From: Lentzea jiangxiensis
Lineage (GTDB): Bacteria > Actinomycetota > Actinomycetes > Mycobacteriales > Pseudonocardiaceae
Reading direction: 5' to 3'
DNA length: 64,000 nt
Assembly: GCF_900104175.1 (NCBI RefSeq)
Contig: NZ_FNIX01000001.1
Span: 1,129,975-1,193,974, forward strand
The notes beneath the pieces are model-generated. The model was not told the DNA's origin. It searched no databases and was given only the letters and a program-made list of their open reading frames with translations. Positions 16,839 through 25,022 of this stretch are shown here, one piece after another. Position 1 is the first letter of the stretch; every line of letters begins with the position of its first letter. The position numbers and the translations under genes were made by a program.

Positions 16839-18007
16839 AACCGGCTTGGGCGGATATCGCGGAAGTGGGTGCGCAGCGGCTTCAGGCTGAGCACCCCGAC
16901 CGCCGTGCGCAGCGCCACGGCGGCGTACCAGGGTGCGAGCAGCCCGAAGCCGTCCGCGACGAGCCCGCCCAGCAGCGCGCCGACCGGCTGGACACCCCAG
17001 GTGATCAGCGTCTGCGCGCTGCTGACGCGGCCCAGCAGCCCGGTCGGCACCACCCGCTGCCGCAAGCTCGAGGTGGCCACGCCCCACACCGCCGTGCAGA
17101 ACGAGCTCACGACCGCGAACACCGCGACCGTGGGAAGATCCCGCGCGATCGTGGCGATCCCGAGCCACATCAGCGGGATCAGCACCACGGTCGCGAGGAC
17201 CGCCCAGCTCGCCCGGGCCAGGATCCGCTCGGCCAGCAGGGCCCCCGCGACGCCGCCGCAGGCGAGGGTCGCGAGCAGCGCCCCGAAGCCGGCGTCGGTG
17301 AGCCCCAGGCGCTGCTGGGCGAACAGCACCAGCGTCGCCATCGTCATCGCGATGCACAGGTTGGTCGTCGCGGACACGACCGTGATGGTGCGCAGTGCCT
17401 GGTGCTTCATCAGCCACCGCAAGCCGTCACGGGCCTTCTGCCGGGTGGACGGCACTTTGCGTTCCGTACGCATCTGAGTGACCAGCAACGCCGCTATGGC
17501 GAACGTCAGCGCGTTGACCCAGAACGGCGCGGGCACGGCGATGGCGAACAGCAGACCACCCAACGGTGGTCCCGCGAACTGCAGCGCTACCGCTTGAGAG
17601 GCGAACAACCTGCCGTTCGCACGCTCCAGCAGATGGTTCTTCACAGTGGCCTTGATGAGTGGTTGTCCCACGGCCCTGGGGATCGTCTCGACGGTGCCGA
17701 TCAGGAACGCCAACCCGTACAGGACCGCGATGTGCGCGCTGTGGAAGGTCGCGAGCAACGCCATGAGCGCGCACTGGACCCACAGCGCGGCGAGGAGAAG
17801 CCGCCGTCCGTCGTAGCGGTCCGCGGCCGCGCCGGCGGGCAGGGAGACCAGCAGCCAGGGGAGTGCGCCGAAGAAGCTCACGCCGGCGACCAGCGTCGGG
17901 TCGCGGGTGGTCGTGGTGGCGAGCAACGGCAGTGCCGCGAGGAAGATGCCGTCGCCCAGCGCCGAGATCGCGCTGCCGCCCCACAGGAAGTACCAGTTCC
18001 GCCCCAC
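16835..18007 (-). CDS. MFS transporter of the EntS-like exporter group
   Basis: A 390-residue protein with about 12 hydrophobic helices. The N-terminal FLWGGSAISALGDGIFLAAL and the loop PAGAAADRYDGRRLLL are typical of the MFS drug/enterobactin exporter group. The substrate is unknown. Its start lies 13 bases beyond a perfect hairpin that closes the upstream tRNA unit, so it needs its own promoter or read-through. It ends with a four-base overlap of the siroheme synthase stop on the other strand. Confidence 0.85.
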   Translation of the reverse strand: MGRNWYFLWGGSAISALGDGIFLAALPLLATTTTRDPTLVAGVSFFGALPWLLVSLPAGAAADRYDGRRLLLAALWVQCALMALLATFHSAHIAVLYGLAFLIGTVETIPRAVGQPLIKATVKNHLLERANGRLFASQAVALQFAGPPLGGLLFAIAVPAPFWVNALTFAIAALLVTQMRTERKVPSTRQKARDGLRWLMKHQALRTITVVSATTNLCIAMTMATLVLFAQQRLGLTDAGFGALLATLACGGVAGALLAERILARASWAVLATVVLIPLMWLGIATIARDLPTVAVFAVVSSFCTAVWGVATSSLRQRVVPTGLLGRVSSAQTLITWGVQPVGALLGGLVADGFGLLAPWYAAVALRTAVGVLSLKPLRTHFRDIRPSRF

Positions 18008-18019
18008 GGGGCACCCTAC

Positions 18020-18044
18020 GTGCCGGTCCCTGTGGGACCGGCAC
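18020..18044 (-). terminator. Perfect hairpin closing the tRNA unit
   Basis: An eleven-base perfect stem, GTGCCGGTCCC, with a TGT loop and GGGACCGGCAC, sits nine bases beyond the encoded CCA of the second tRNA. Its position suits termination of the 440-residue gene/tRNA transcript. Confidence 0.65.
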
Positions 18045-18053
18045 GCGGGCGAC

Positions 18054-18127
18054 TGGGGAACACGGCCGGGCTCGAACCGGCGTCCCTCCGGTGAAGAGCC
18101 GGAGCTCTACCGCTGAGCTACGCGTTC
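18054..18127 (-). tRNA. Unusual tRNA gene, anticodon CTT (Lys-type), CCA encoded
   Basis: A complete cloverleaf can be drawn: acceptor GAACGCG/CGTGTTC (one G-T pair), TA at 8-9, D stem GCTC/GAGC with loop AGCGGTA, anticodon stem TCCGG/CCGGA with loop CTCTTCA, a five-base variable loop, T stem GCCGG/CCGGC with loop TTCGAGC, then C and CCA. The anticodon is CTT by position. Oddities: base 26 is missing (or the anticodon stem has four pairs), base 37 is C instead of a purine, and the discriminator base is C. These do not fit a standard tRNA-Lys, so the charged amino acid is uncertain. It lies six bases after the other tRNA. Confidence 0.7.
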
Positions 18128-18133
18128 CAGGCG

Positions 18134-18205
18134 TTCGGCGGGCCGGGCTCGAACCGGCGCCCACCCGGTCCAGAGCCGGGCGCTCCACCACTGAGCTACC
18201 ACCGA
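18134..18205 (-). tRNA. Unusual tRNA gene, anticodon CTG (Gln-type)
   Basis: The cloverleaf has acceptor TCGGTGG/CCGCCGA (one T-G pair), TA at 8-9, D stem GCTC/GAGC with loop AGTGGTG, anticodon stem CCCGG/CCGGG with loop CTCTGGA, a five-base variable loop and the same T arm as its neighbour. The discriminator is A and CCA is not encoded. The anticodon CTG indicates Gln, but A73 and the general body differ from usual actinobacterial tRNA-Gln. The anticodon and T arms closely match the adjacent tRNA, suggesting a diverged tandem duplication. Its 5' end is 16 bases after the stop of the 440-residue protein gene, on the same strand. Confidence 0.75.
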
Positions 18206-18221
18206 ACGCGTCCCAGCTTGC

Positions 18222-19544
18222 TCAACCGAGCGTGTTCTGTCCACCCAATACCTCGGCGCGGACCGCCTTGCCGCTGAACACGTGCGCGCGCCGCAACACC
18301 ATGCCCCACAACGGATCCGAGACGGACACACCGTGCACGAGCTCCGGGGTCGGGCGGAAACGCGCGATCGCGCCGTGTTCGCGCGGCGCCGTCCACCCGG
18401 CACGTTCCGGGTCGACGCCGTGCTCACGGCACGCCGCCTCCACGTCCGCGCGGGTGCACGCCGCCGTGCCGTCGAGGACCTCCCACGGCAGGGGCAGCCG
18501 CGCCCACACCGAGGTGTCCGGGTGCAGGCCGCCGTGCCACGCGACCAGGTCGGCCGCCATCACGCGCATGGCCTTGCCCGGCCAGGCGTCGTCGAGCAGC
18601 GACGAGAGCCCTGCGGCGTGCAGGCACGAGATCCAAGCCGCGCGTGCGGCGTTGTAAGCGCCCGCGAAGGCGTTCCAGGTCGACGAGTCGACGCCGGACC
18701 GCACGACCATGGTCGCCCGGTCGATGTCCGACGAACGCCACACGCCGTCCAGCACGGCCGCGAGCGACCGCGTCGCCGCGGACCACCGGCCGAGCAGCTC
18801 GCCGAGCTGGTCGGCGGACAGGTGCCGCAGCACGTCCCACACCGGGTGCGCCAGCGCGATCATCGCCCAGTCGGTGTCCGCGCGGGCCCGGCAGCGCGCG
18901 AAGAGCACGTCCGCCACCTGGTCGAACGGGTTCTCCCGGCCGGTCAGGCTGAACTCGCGGCGCAGCTTGCGGCGAGCCGTGAAGTAGGCGACGAAGCAGG
19001 CCGCGTCGACGTCCGCGCCGAAGCGTTCGCGGTCGATCACGTCGACGAACCCCGCCGACGCGAGCAGCGTCGCGCTGCGCAGCCGCTGGGCGCGGCCGAG
19101 TCGGTCGGCCTTGGCGGACAGCCTGCGCAGCATGCGGAACCGGCGGTTGTACTGCCGCTTGGACAGCTCGACACCGGCCGCCTCGCGCGCCTCGCGGTTC
19201 AGCCGGTCCGCGAGGAAGTCCGTGTGCTCCGGGTCCCAGCCGATCCCGGCGCCGGCCAGCTCGGCGAACTCCAGCACCGACACCGGGTCCTCGGTGTCGA
19301 CCGCGGCGTCCACGTCGAACAGGCGTCTGGTGGCGGCGACCTGCCGCGCGGCACCGACCGGGCGCGCGTAGTCGTCGCTCATGCCGGAGAACCCCTGCCA
19401 GCGCGACGCGTGCCCGGCGACGTTCCCGATCACCGCGCGCTCGCGGCGCGTCAGGGACCGGTTCACCTCCAGCACCAGGACGGCCACGTCCTCCGGGCGC
19501 GGCCGTGCGTCGAGCGAGCGGTACAGGCGGTCGAGTGCTTCCAC
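18222..19544 (-). CDS. Unrecognised 440-residue protein linked to two tRNAs
   Basis: I do not recognise this protein. It is mostly helical by composition, without signal peptide, membrane segment or obvious nucleotide-binding loop. Notable stretches are an N-terminal part rich in Arg (SLTRRERAVIGNVAGHASRW), a basic block near residue 150 (LSKRQYNRRFRMLRRLSAKA), conserved-looking aromatic stretches in the second half (STWNAFAGAYNAARAAWISC; MAADLVAWHGGLHPD) and a C-terminal FRPTPELVHGVSVSDP. The basic block could contact RNA. GTG 19544 is the start; yaaA is divergent, 59 bases away. The two tRNA genes lie immediately downstream, so the three may share a transcript. Confidence 0.8.
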   Translation of the reverse strand: MEALDRLYRSLDARPRPEDVAVLVLEVNRSLTRRERAVIGNVAGHASRWQGFSGMSDDYARPVGAARQVAATRRLFDVDAAVDTEDPVSVLEFAELAGAGIGWDPEHTDFLADRLNREAREAAGVELSKRQYNRRFRMLRRLSAKADRLGRAQRLRSATLLASAGFVDVIDRERFGADVDAACFVAYFTARRKLRREFSLTGRENPFDQVADVLFARCRARADTDWAMIALAHPVWDVLRHLSADQLGELLGRWSAATRSLAAVLDGVWRSSDIDRATMVVRSGVDSSTWNAFAGAYNAARAAWISCLHAAGLSSLLDDAWPGKAMRVMAADLVAWHGGLHPDTSVWARLPLPWEVLDGTAACTRADVEAACREHGVDPERAGWTAPREHGAIARFRPTPELVHGVSVSDPLWGMVLRRAHVFSGKAVRAEVLGGQNTLG

Positions 19545-19603
19545 GCCTCCAGAGGACCACGCCCTGTCCAGCGGTTTTCGGGCTTTGCCCTACCCTTTCG
19601 ACC

Positions 19604-20332
19604 GTGCTGGTGCTGCTTCCCCCGTCGGAGACCAAGGCGATCGGCGGCGAGGGCGCGCCGCTCGACCTCGACGCGCTGTCGTTCCCCGAGCTGAACCCGG
19701 TGCGCGACAAGCTGGTGTCCGCGCTGGCCGACCTGGCGCGGGACGTCCCGGCGAGCCTCAAGGCGCTCGGTATCTCCGAACGCCAGGTCGACGAGGTGCA
19801 CCGCAACGCCGCCCTGCGCACGTCGCAGACCACGCCCGCGCTCCTGCGCTACACCGGCGTGCTCTACGACAACCTGGACTTCCCGTCGCTGAGGAAAGCC
19901 GAGAAGCAACGCGCCTGCCAGCGGCTCGCGGTCGCGTCCGCGTTGTTCGGAGTGGTCCGCGGCGGTGACCCGGTGCCCGCCTACCGGTTGTCGGGCGGCA
20001 GCACGCTGCCGGACCACGGCAGCCTGCGCACGGTGTGGAAGCCCGCGCTGGAGCCCGTGCTGGCCGGCGCGGACGAGTTCGTCGTGGACCTCCGGTCCGG
20101 TGCCTATTCGAGCCTCGCGAGGGTCCCGCACGCCGTCGTCGTCCGGGTCGTCACCAGCGAGGGCAAGGTCGTCAGCCACTTCAACAAGGCGCACAAGGGC
20201 TTGCTCGCGCGGGCCATCGCCCGGTCCAGCGCCGAGCCCGCCGACCTGAAAGGCCTGGTCAAGCTCGCGCAGAAGGCCGGGATGCGGCTCGTGCCGACCG
20301 GCGGGAAGACCGCTGACCTGATCACCGGTTAA
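19604..20332 (+). CDS. yaaA: YaaA family peroxide-stress protein
   Basis: A 242-residue DUF328/YaaA protein. The family limits intracellular iron during peroxide stress in E. coli and has a DNA-binding fold. Landmarks are the LLPPSETKA N-terminus, YTGVLYDNLDF, and the C-terminal VSHFNKAHKGLLARA segment with the family's conserved Asn, Lys and His. GTG 19604 gives the normal length and matches the family's short N-terminus. A -10-like TACCCT lies close upstream, so the transcript may be nearly leaderless. It shares a 59-base divergent promoter region with the 440-residue gene. Confidence 0.9.
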   Translation: MLVLLPPSETKAIGGEGAPLDLDALSFPELNPVRDKLVSALADLARDVPASLKALGISERQVDEVHRNAALRTSQTTPALLRYTGVLYDNLDFPSLRKAEKQRACQRLAVASALFGVVRGGDPVPAYRLSGGSTLPDHGSLRTVWKPALEPVLAGADEFVVDLRSGAYSSLARVPHAVVVRVVTSEGKVVSHFNKAHKGLLARAIARSSAEPADLKGLVKLAQKAGMRLVPTGGKTADLITG

Positions 20333-20410
20333 TTCGGTTGCGGCCGGTGGGGCCGCAGGACATCCTTCTGTTCGAAGCGCGACATCGGAACTGGATCGAG
20401 GAGGTGCGTG

Positions 20411-20476
20411 ATGTCAGAGCCTGTCTGGGGACGTGGCACCGCGTTCGCGACCCGTCCAGCCGCCCTTCGCGCCTGA
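20411..20476 (+). CDS. Possible 21-residue leader peptide
   Basis: ATG 20411 follows GAGGAGG at a good distance and opens a 21-codon reading frame (starts MSEPVWGRG) ending 67 bases before the RIO kinase start. The strong ribosome binding site is the only evidence; the peptide has no recognisable feature. It may be a translated leader of the downstream gene, or chance. The rest of the 210 bases between yaaA and the kinase holds nothing I can name. Confidence 0.3.
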   Translation: MSEPVWGRGTAFATRPAALRA

Positions 20477-20543
20477 TCAGCACCGTTTGATCGCAGAGCG
20501 CCAGTGGGGCGGTCACCCTTCGTCCTTTCCGGGAGACCCCACC

Positions 20544-21512
20544 GTGCGCGAGCACGATCTTTTCGACCGTTACGAATCCGCTTTCGACGACACCGCCGAC
20601 ACGATGCGGCGCAAGGGAAAGCGCACCACGTCCAGGCTCGACGACGCGGAACCCACCCGTCGCGGCCGCATGACCGAGGAAGAGAAGCTGCGCGTCGCGC
20701 GAGTGCGCGAGGACCAGCTCAGCTCGGCCGACACCCCCGAGGACGGCGACCGCTGGTCCACGTGGGGCGACGCCGACCAGGGACCGAAGCCGCACCCGTC
20801 GTGGCTCATCACGGAGCTGGCGGCGGTCGACCGCGAGCTCGGCATCGTGAAGACCGGCAAGGAGGCGGACGTCTTCCTGCTGGAACGCGCGATCGGCGAC
20901 CGGGCGTGCCTGCTCGCCGCCAAGCGCTACCGCAGCAACGACCACCGGATGTTCCACCGCGACGCGGGGTACCTCGAGGGTCGTCGCATGAAGAAGTCCC
21001 GTGAGATGCGGGCGATCGCCAACCGCACCTCGTTCGGGCGCAACCTGATCGCGGAGCAGTGGACGGTCGCGGAGTTCGCCGCGCTCTCCCGGCTGTGGCA
21101 GATCGGCGCGCCCGTGCCGTACCCGGTGCAGCGCAGCGGCACCGAGCTGCTGCTGGAGTTCATCGGGGACGCCGAGGGCAACGCGGCGCCGAGGCTCGCG
21201 CAGACCCGTCCCGACGAGGACGAGCTGCTCGACCTGTGGCGCCAGCTGGTCGCGACGCTGACGACGCTCGCCGAGGCGGGCATGACGCACGGCGACCTGT
21301 CCGCGTACAACCTGATGGTCCACGAGGGCAGGCTGGTCGTGATCGACCTGCCCCAGGTGGTCGACCTCGTCGCGAACCCCCGCGGCGTGGAGTTCCTCGA
21401 CCGCGACGTCCGCAACATCTGCGGCTGGTTCGCCGCGCGCGGCCTCCCGCCGGAGATCGGCGACCCGTCCGCGCTGGTGGCAACGCTGCTGGACGTGGCC
21501 GGTATGGCCTGA
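20544..21512 (+). CDS. RIO-type atypical protein kinase
   Basis: A 322-residue protein with a RIO1-like kinase domain (about residues 100-310). The nucleotide-binding region contains GIVKTGKEADVFL and the catalytic Lys in LLAAKRYR. The catalytic loop is THGDLSAYNLMV (Asp and Asn present) and the metal-binding Asp is in VIDLPQVVD. The first 90 residues are charged (TMRRKGKRTTSR; MTEEEKLRVARVRE) and probably disordered. RIO kinases act in ribosome maturation in archaea and eukaryotes; the bacterial role is unclear. GTG 20544 is chosen for GGGAGA eight bases ahead. A long hairpin terminator follows nine bases after the stop. Confidence 0.88.
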   Translation: MREHDLFDRYESAFDDTADTMRRKGKRTTSRLDDAEPTRRGRMTEEEKLRVARVREDQLSSADTPEDGDRWSTWGDADQGPKPHPSWLITELAAVDRELGIVKTGKEADVFLLERAIGDRACLLAAKRYRSNDHRMFHRDAGYLEGRRMKKSREMRAIANRTSFGRNLIAEQWTVAEFAALSRLWQIGAPVPYPVQRSGTELLLEFIGDAEGNAAPRLAQTRPDEDELLDLWRQLVATLTTLAEAGMTHGDLSAYNLMVHEGRLVVIDLPQVVDLVANPRGVEFLDRDVRNICGWFAARGLPPEIGDPSALVATLLDVAGMA

Positions 21513-21520
21513 CCCCGCCG

Positions 21521-21562
21521 TCGCGCGCCCGGCCGTGTCCAAGGACACTGCCGGGCGCGCGA
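21521..21562 (+). terminator. Long perfect hairpin after the RIO kinase
   Basis: TCGCGCGCCCGGC pairs with GCCGGGCGCGCGA, and inside it GTGTCC pairs with GGACAC around an AA loop. The stem is nearly continuous over 20 pairs, without a T-tract. Confidence 0.75.
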
Positions 21563-21739
21563 GGTGTCGCCATTGATCAGCTAGACTGTGCTGTACACCG
21601 ATGAAGGCCTGACGGCCGTTGACCGGTGTTTCCACCTACTCATCAGCGGCGTGACCACCACGCCGGGCCCGTCCTTGTGATCGGCACCGCGGTAGCGCGC
21701 GGGGCAGCCTCGAGACGTGCCATGTCCCGGAGGTTTGTT
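21563..21739 (+). promoter_or_regulatory. Promoter and long leader of the DEAD-box helicase
   Basis: This 177-base stretch between the terminator and the helicase start holds no credible gene. A TTGATC/TAGACT-like pair occurs near 21573-21588 but with short spacing. DEAD-box helicase genes often have long 5' leaders with cold or self-control; here that is only inferred. GGAGG at 21729-21733 is the helicase ribosome binding site. Confidence 0.4.
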
Positions 21740-23296
21740 TTGCCATCAATGTCCGAAGGTCGTTCCGAGCGTGGACAAAGCCGCAGGTCACCGCGCCGCC
21801 GCTCGGGTCGCCAGGGCAATTCCTCGCGTCCGCAGCAGCGGGTCGAGGAACCGATCGTCGCCGAGCACTTCGAGAGCACGCTGCCGGAAGGCCCGCTGCC
21901 CTCGTTCGCTGAACTCGGCTTGGCCGACGCGCTGATCCGCTCGCTCGTCGCCAACGAAATCACCGAGCCGTTCCCCATCCAGGCGGCCACCCTTCCCGAC
22001 GCGATGTCGGGCAAGGACATCCTCGGCCGCGGCCAGACCGGCTCCGGCAAGACGCTGGCGTTCGGCCTCGCGATGCTGTCCCGCCTCGCGGGCGGCCGCT
22101 CGATGCCGAACAAGCCGCGCGGCCTGATCCTCGTCCCGACCCGCGAGCTCGCGATGCAGGTGGAGACGGCGCTCATGCCGCACGCCCGCTCGCTGGGCAT
22201 GTGGTGCCGCGTCGTCGTCGGCGGCACGTCGTTCCCGCGCCAGGTCGAACACCTGCGCCGCGGCGTCGACCTGCTGATCGCCACGCCCGGCCGTCTGTCC
22301 GACCACGTCCGCCAGGGCACGTGCGACCTCGGCTCCGTCGAGATCACCGCGCTGGACGAGGCCGACCAGATGGCGGACATGGGCTTCATGCCCCAGGTCC
22401 GCGCCATTTTGGACCTGACCCCGCAGGACGGTCAGCGCCTGCTGTTCTCCGCGACGCTCGACGGCGACGTGGACAAGCTGGTGCGCCAGTACCTGCACTC
22501 CCCGGTGACGCACTCGGTGGCCCCGTCCACCGCGAGCGTCACGACCATGGAGCACCACCTGCTGTTCGTGTCCGCTGAGGACAAGCAGAACGTGGTGACC
22601 GAGGTGGCCGCGCGCGAGGGCCGCACGATCATGTTCGTGCGCACCAAGCACCACGTCGACCGCCTGGCCAAGAAGCTCCGCTCGGTCGGCGTCCACGCCG
22701 GCGCCCTGCACGGCGGCAAGGCGCAGAGCGCCCGCACCCGCGTGCTCGGCGAGTTCCGCGAGGGCACCACGCCGGTCCTGATCGCCACCGACGTCGCCGC
22801 CCGCGGCATCCACGTCGACGACGTCTCGCTCGTCGTCCACGTCGACCCGCCGGCCGACCCGAAGGACTACCTGCACCGCGCGGGCCGCACCGCGCGCGCC
22901 GGCCAGTCCGGCACCGTCGTCACCCTCGTGACGCACGACCAGCGCCGCGCCGTCCAGGGCATGGCCGCTCGCGCCGGCATCCGTCCGGAGAGCACCAAGG
23001 TCCGGCCCGGCGACGACGAACTGGTCCGCATCACCGGCGCCCGCACGCCCAGCGGCGAGCCCGTGCTGGAGCGGGAGAAGCCCGCCCGTCGCGGGTCCTC
23101 GCGCCGGTTCGGTGCTCCTGGTGCCGGTTCCGGTCGTCGTTCCGCGGAAGGGGGCGAGTTCCGCAGCGGGCCTCGTCGGCCTTCCGGGGACGGTGGCGAG
23201 TTCCGCGGGCCGCGTCGCACCGAGCGGGCCGAGGGCGGTCGCGCGTTCGGTCGTTCGGAGCGCGGTGGACGGCCTCGCCGGGCGCCTCAGCACTGA
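21740..23296 (+). CDS. DEAD-box ATP-dependent RNA helicase
   Basis: A 518-residue helicase that unwinds short RNA duplexes in ribosome assembly or mRNA decay. The Q motif (FPIQAATLPDAM), motif I GQTGSGKT, Ia PTRELAMQ, Ib TPGRL, motif II as DEAD (ALDEADQMADMGF), III SAT, V ATDVAARGIH and VI HRAGRTARAG are all present. The last about 75 residues are Arg/Gly/Ser-rich with repeats of GGEFR, a typical disordered RNA-binding tail; the N-terminus is also basic. The TTG at 21740 is placed six bases after GGAGG; ATG 21722 and ATG 21749 are alternatives. Confidence 0.93.
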   Translation: MPSMSEGRSERGQSRRSPRRRSGRQGNSSRPQQRVEEPIVAEHFESTLPEGPLPSFAELGLADALIRSLVANEITEPFPIQAATLPDAMSGKDILGRGQTGSGKTLAFGLAMLSRLAGGRSMPNKPRGLILVPTRELAMQVETALMPHARSLGMWCRVVVGGTSFPRQVEHLRRGVDLLIATPGRLSDHVRQGTCDLGSVEITALDEADQMADMGFMPQVRAILDLTPQDGQRLLFSATLDGDVDKLVRQYLHSPVTHSVAPSTASVTTMEHHLLFVSAEDKQNVVTEVAAREGRTIMFVRTKHHVDRLAKKLRSVGVHAGALHGGKAQSARTRVLGEFREGTTPVLIATDVAARGIHVDDVSLVVHVDPPADPKDYLHRAGRTARAGQSGTVVTLVTHDQRRAVQGMAARAGIRPESTKVRPGDDELVRITGARTPSGEPVLEREKPARRGSSRRFGAPGAGSGRRSAEGGEFRSGPRRPSGDGGEFRGPRRTERAEGGRAFGRSERGGRPRRAPQH

Positions 23297-23335
23297 GGAT
23301 CGGCCGGCGGTGAAGTCCGCTGGGTGATCTTGTCG

Positions 23336-23372
23336 GACCCCCTGAGCAGCGTTTGGGCTCAGGGGGTCTTTC
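23336..23372 (+). terminator. Rho-independent terminator after the helicase
   Basis: GACCCCCTGAGC pairs with GCTCAGGGGGTC around a nine-base loop, and TTTC follows. It is 40 bases after the stop. Confidence 0.9.
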
Positions 23373-23508
23373 ATTGGGGGACGCCTGCGCCAGCTCGGCG
23401 TTGGTCTTTTGCCTGGTGTTTGTCTGTCGGGTGCCTGGGGTGCCGCCTTCGGCGTGCGCGGGTTTGCCGTTGGTCGTCCCCGCTGGTGCGTAGCGATGTG
23501 CGTCCGGT

Positions 23509-23583
23509 GGGGTGGTCCTGTCACAAGCCGCGCCCGAGCCGGCGCGGCAAGAGCTGAGGCACGACTCGTGACAGGACCACCCC
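23509..23583. repeat. Nested perfect inverted repeat in a gene-poor stretch
   Basis: The 16-base arms GGGGTGGTCCTGTCAC and GTGACAGGACCACCCC are perfect and 43 bases apart. Inside lies a second perfect hairpin, CCGCGCC/GGCGCGG. The whole could fold as a branched structure in RNA or as a small terminal-repeat element in DNA. It lies where the truncated methyltransferase frame ends. Apart from this repeat and that fragment, I see no gene between 23297 and 24065. Confidence 0.8.
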
Positions 23584-24018
23584 GCCTCGGGTCGTTGTGA
23601 AGAGCTGACAAGCCTGGAGCGGGGTGGGAAGCGGCTCGGCTTCGCCCTTGCGTTGGCTCGCCCTGCCCTTGCCCGGCCTCGCCTTGCTCCAACCCGGCTC
23701 TGTCCCGTCCACTCTGCCCACCCGCATCCCGCCCGCGTCTCGTGGGCGGCCGGCGGTGGCTTTGGCTGTGTCGGCCGGGTTCAGGTCCACGCCTGTACCG
23801 GTGGCTGTGGGGGCTGCTTCGAGGGGGCGCAGGAGCAGCTCCGCCCAGCCGCAGCCGAGGTCGAGGACGTGGGCGTTGTCGAGGGGGAGCAGCGAGCGGA
23901 TGAGGCGGGCTGCTCGTTCTTCGGACAACGGGCCGTGGAAGGTCAAGTCGTCGTGCAGCGGCGCTATCTCTGGCGGTGTCATCTGGCGCACGGTGGCGCT
24001 GCCGGGGTGTTCGGGCAA
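23521..24018 (-). pseudogene. N-terminal fragment of a SAM-dependent methyltransferase
   Basis: On the minus strand a frame from about 23982 reads like the start of a class I methyltransferase: a helix LSEERAARLIRSLLPL, motif I VLDLGCGWAELL and the post-I acidic residue in GTGVDLNPADTAKATA. After about 23750 the similarity ends and the frame runs on as low-complexity Arg/Gly/Pro sequence until a stop inside the inverted repeat. The later motifs and substrate domain are absent, so this is a truncated gene, possibly cut by whatever brought the repeat. Whether the fragment is still translated is unknown. Confidence 0.6.
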
Positions 24019-24065
24019 CGCGTTAATCAGTTGGCCGGGGCCGGGTCTCGCCGTAGCTTCGGGGT

Positions 24066-25022
24066 GTGGAACTCGTGTGGCGCTCGCTCACGACCGCGGA
24101 CATCCCGGCGGTGGCCGCGTTGTACAACGCTGTCGAAGCCGCGGACGACACCGGGGAGTTGTTGTCCGAAGAGGACTTCGTCGAGTTGTTCGGTGAGGCC
24201 GACCTCCCTCGCGGGTCTGTTGCCGCGCTGGTGGGGGACGAGCTCGCCGCCTACGGGATGGTCGTGCCGCGGGACAAGCCTGTTGGGGCGCACCGGGTTC
24301 GGCTTGACGGGTTCGTGCATCCCTCGTTCCGGCGGCGCGGTGTCGGGCTTCAGCTGTTGCCGCGGATGGTCGAGCTGGCGCGGGACCTGCACGCGGACAA
24401 GCACCCGGACCTTCCGCTCGTGGTGAGCACGATGGTCGAGAGCCGGTGTGCTGGCCACGTGGCGCTGGTGGAGCGGTGCGGTTTTCGTGCCGAGCGGCAC
24501 TTCCACGAACTGGAGGTGGCGCTGGGCGAGTCACTCGCCCGGGTGCCGATGCCGGCCGGGTACGAGGTCGTGCCGTTCTCGGCGGCTCGGGATGCCGAGG
24601 TCCGGGTGGTGTCCAACACGGCGTTCGCCCGGCACTGGGGGTCCGTCGAGCGCAGTCCGGAGGAGTGGGCCGCGTCGTTCACCAACAGCAAGCGGTTTGT
24701 GCCGGAGAGCTCCTTTCTCGCTTTGCACAACGGTGTTGTCGTCGGGTTCGTGCTCGCGCGGCACTACCCGGTCGTCGAGGAGATGACCGGCGTGCGCGAG
24801 TTGTGGATCGGGGACGTCGGCACCCTGGAGGAGCACCGCGGACGCGGGGTGGCCTCCGGGTTGCTGAGCTGGACCCTGGCCTGGGCCAGGGCTCAGGGGT
24901 ACGCCAGGGCAGGGCTCTCGGTGGACACGGCGAACCCCTCCGGCGCGCTCGGGGTGTACGAGCGTGCCGGGTTCGGGGTGGCGCGGACCTGGGCCGACTA
25001 CGGGATGCCGGTGGAGCTTTAG
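24066..25022 (+). CDS. Tandem GNAT acetyltransferase
   Basis: A 318-residue protein with two GNAT domains, as in MshD-type enzymes. The first domain has VRLDGFVHPSFRRRGVGLQL and ends near residue 150; the second has the clear acetyl-CoA site VGTLEEHRGRGVASGLL and a C-terminal NPSGALGVYERAGF motif. The first has a weaker pyrophosphate loop and is probably non-catalytic. MshD makes the last step of mycothiol, but many actinobacterial paralogues exist and this is not a clear MshD. GTG 24066 is the start. Its stop overlaps the VOC gene by four bases on the other strand. Confidence 0.85.
   Translation: MELVWRSLTTADIPAVAALYNAVEAADDTGELLSEEDFVELFGEADLPRGSVAALVGDELAAYGMVVPRDKPVGAHRVRLDGFVHPSFRRRGVGLQLLPRMVELARDLHADKHPDLPLVVSTMVESRCAGHVALVERCGFRAERHFHELEVALGESLARVPMPAGYEVVPFSAARDAEVRVVSNTAFARHWGSVERSPEEWAASFTNSKRFVPESSFLALHNGVVVGFVLARHYPVVEEMTGVRELWIGDVGTLEEHRGRGVASGLLSWTLAWARAQGYARAGLSVDTANPSGALGVYERAGFGVARTWADYGMPVEL

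Noticed and set aside
18054..18205. tRNA genes as an integration site of a mobile element
   Set aside because: No integrase gene or repeated tRNA 3' end was found nearby.
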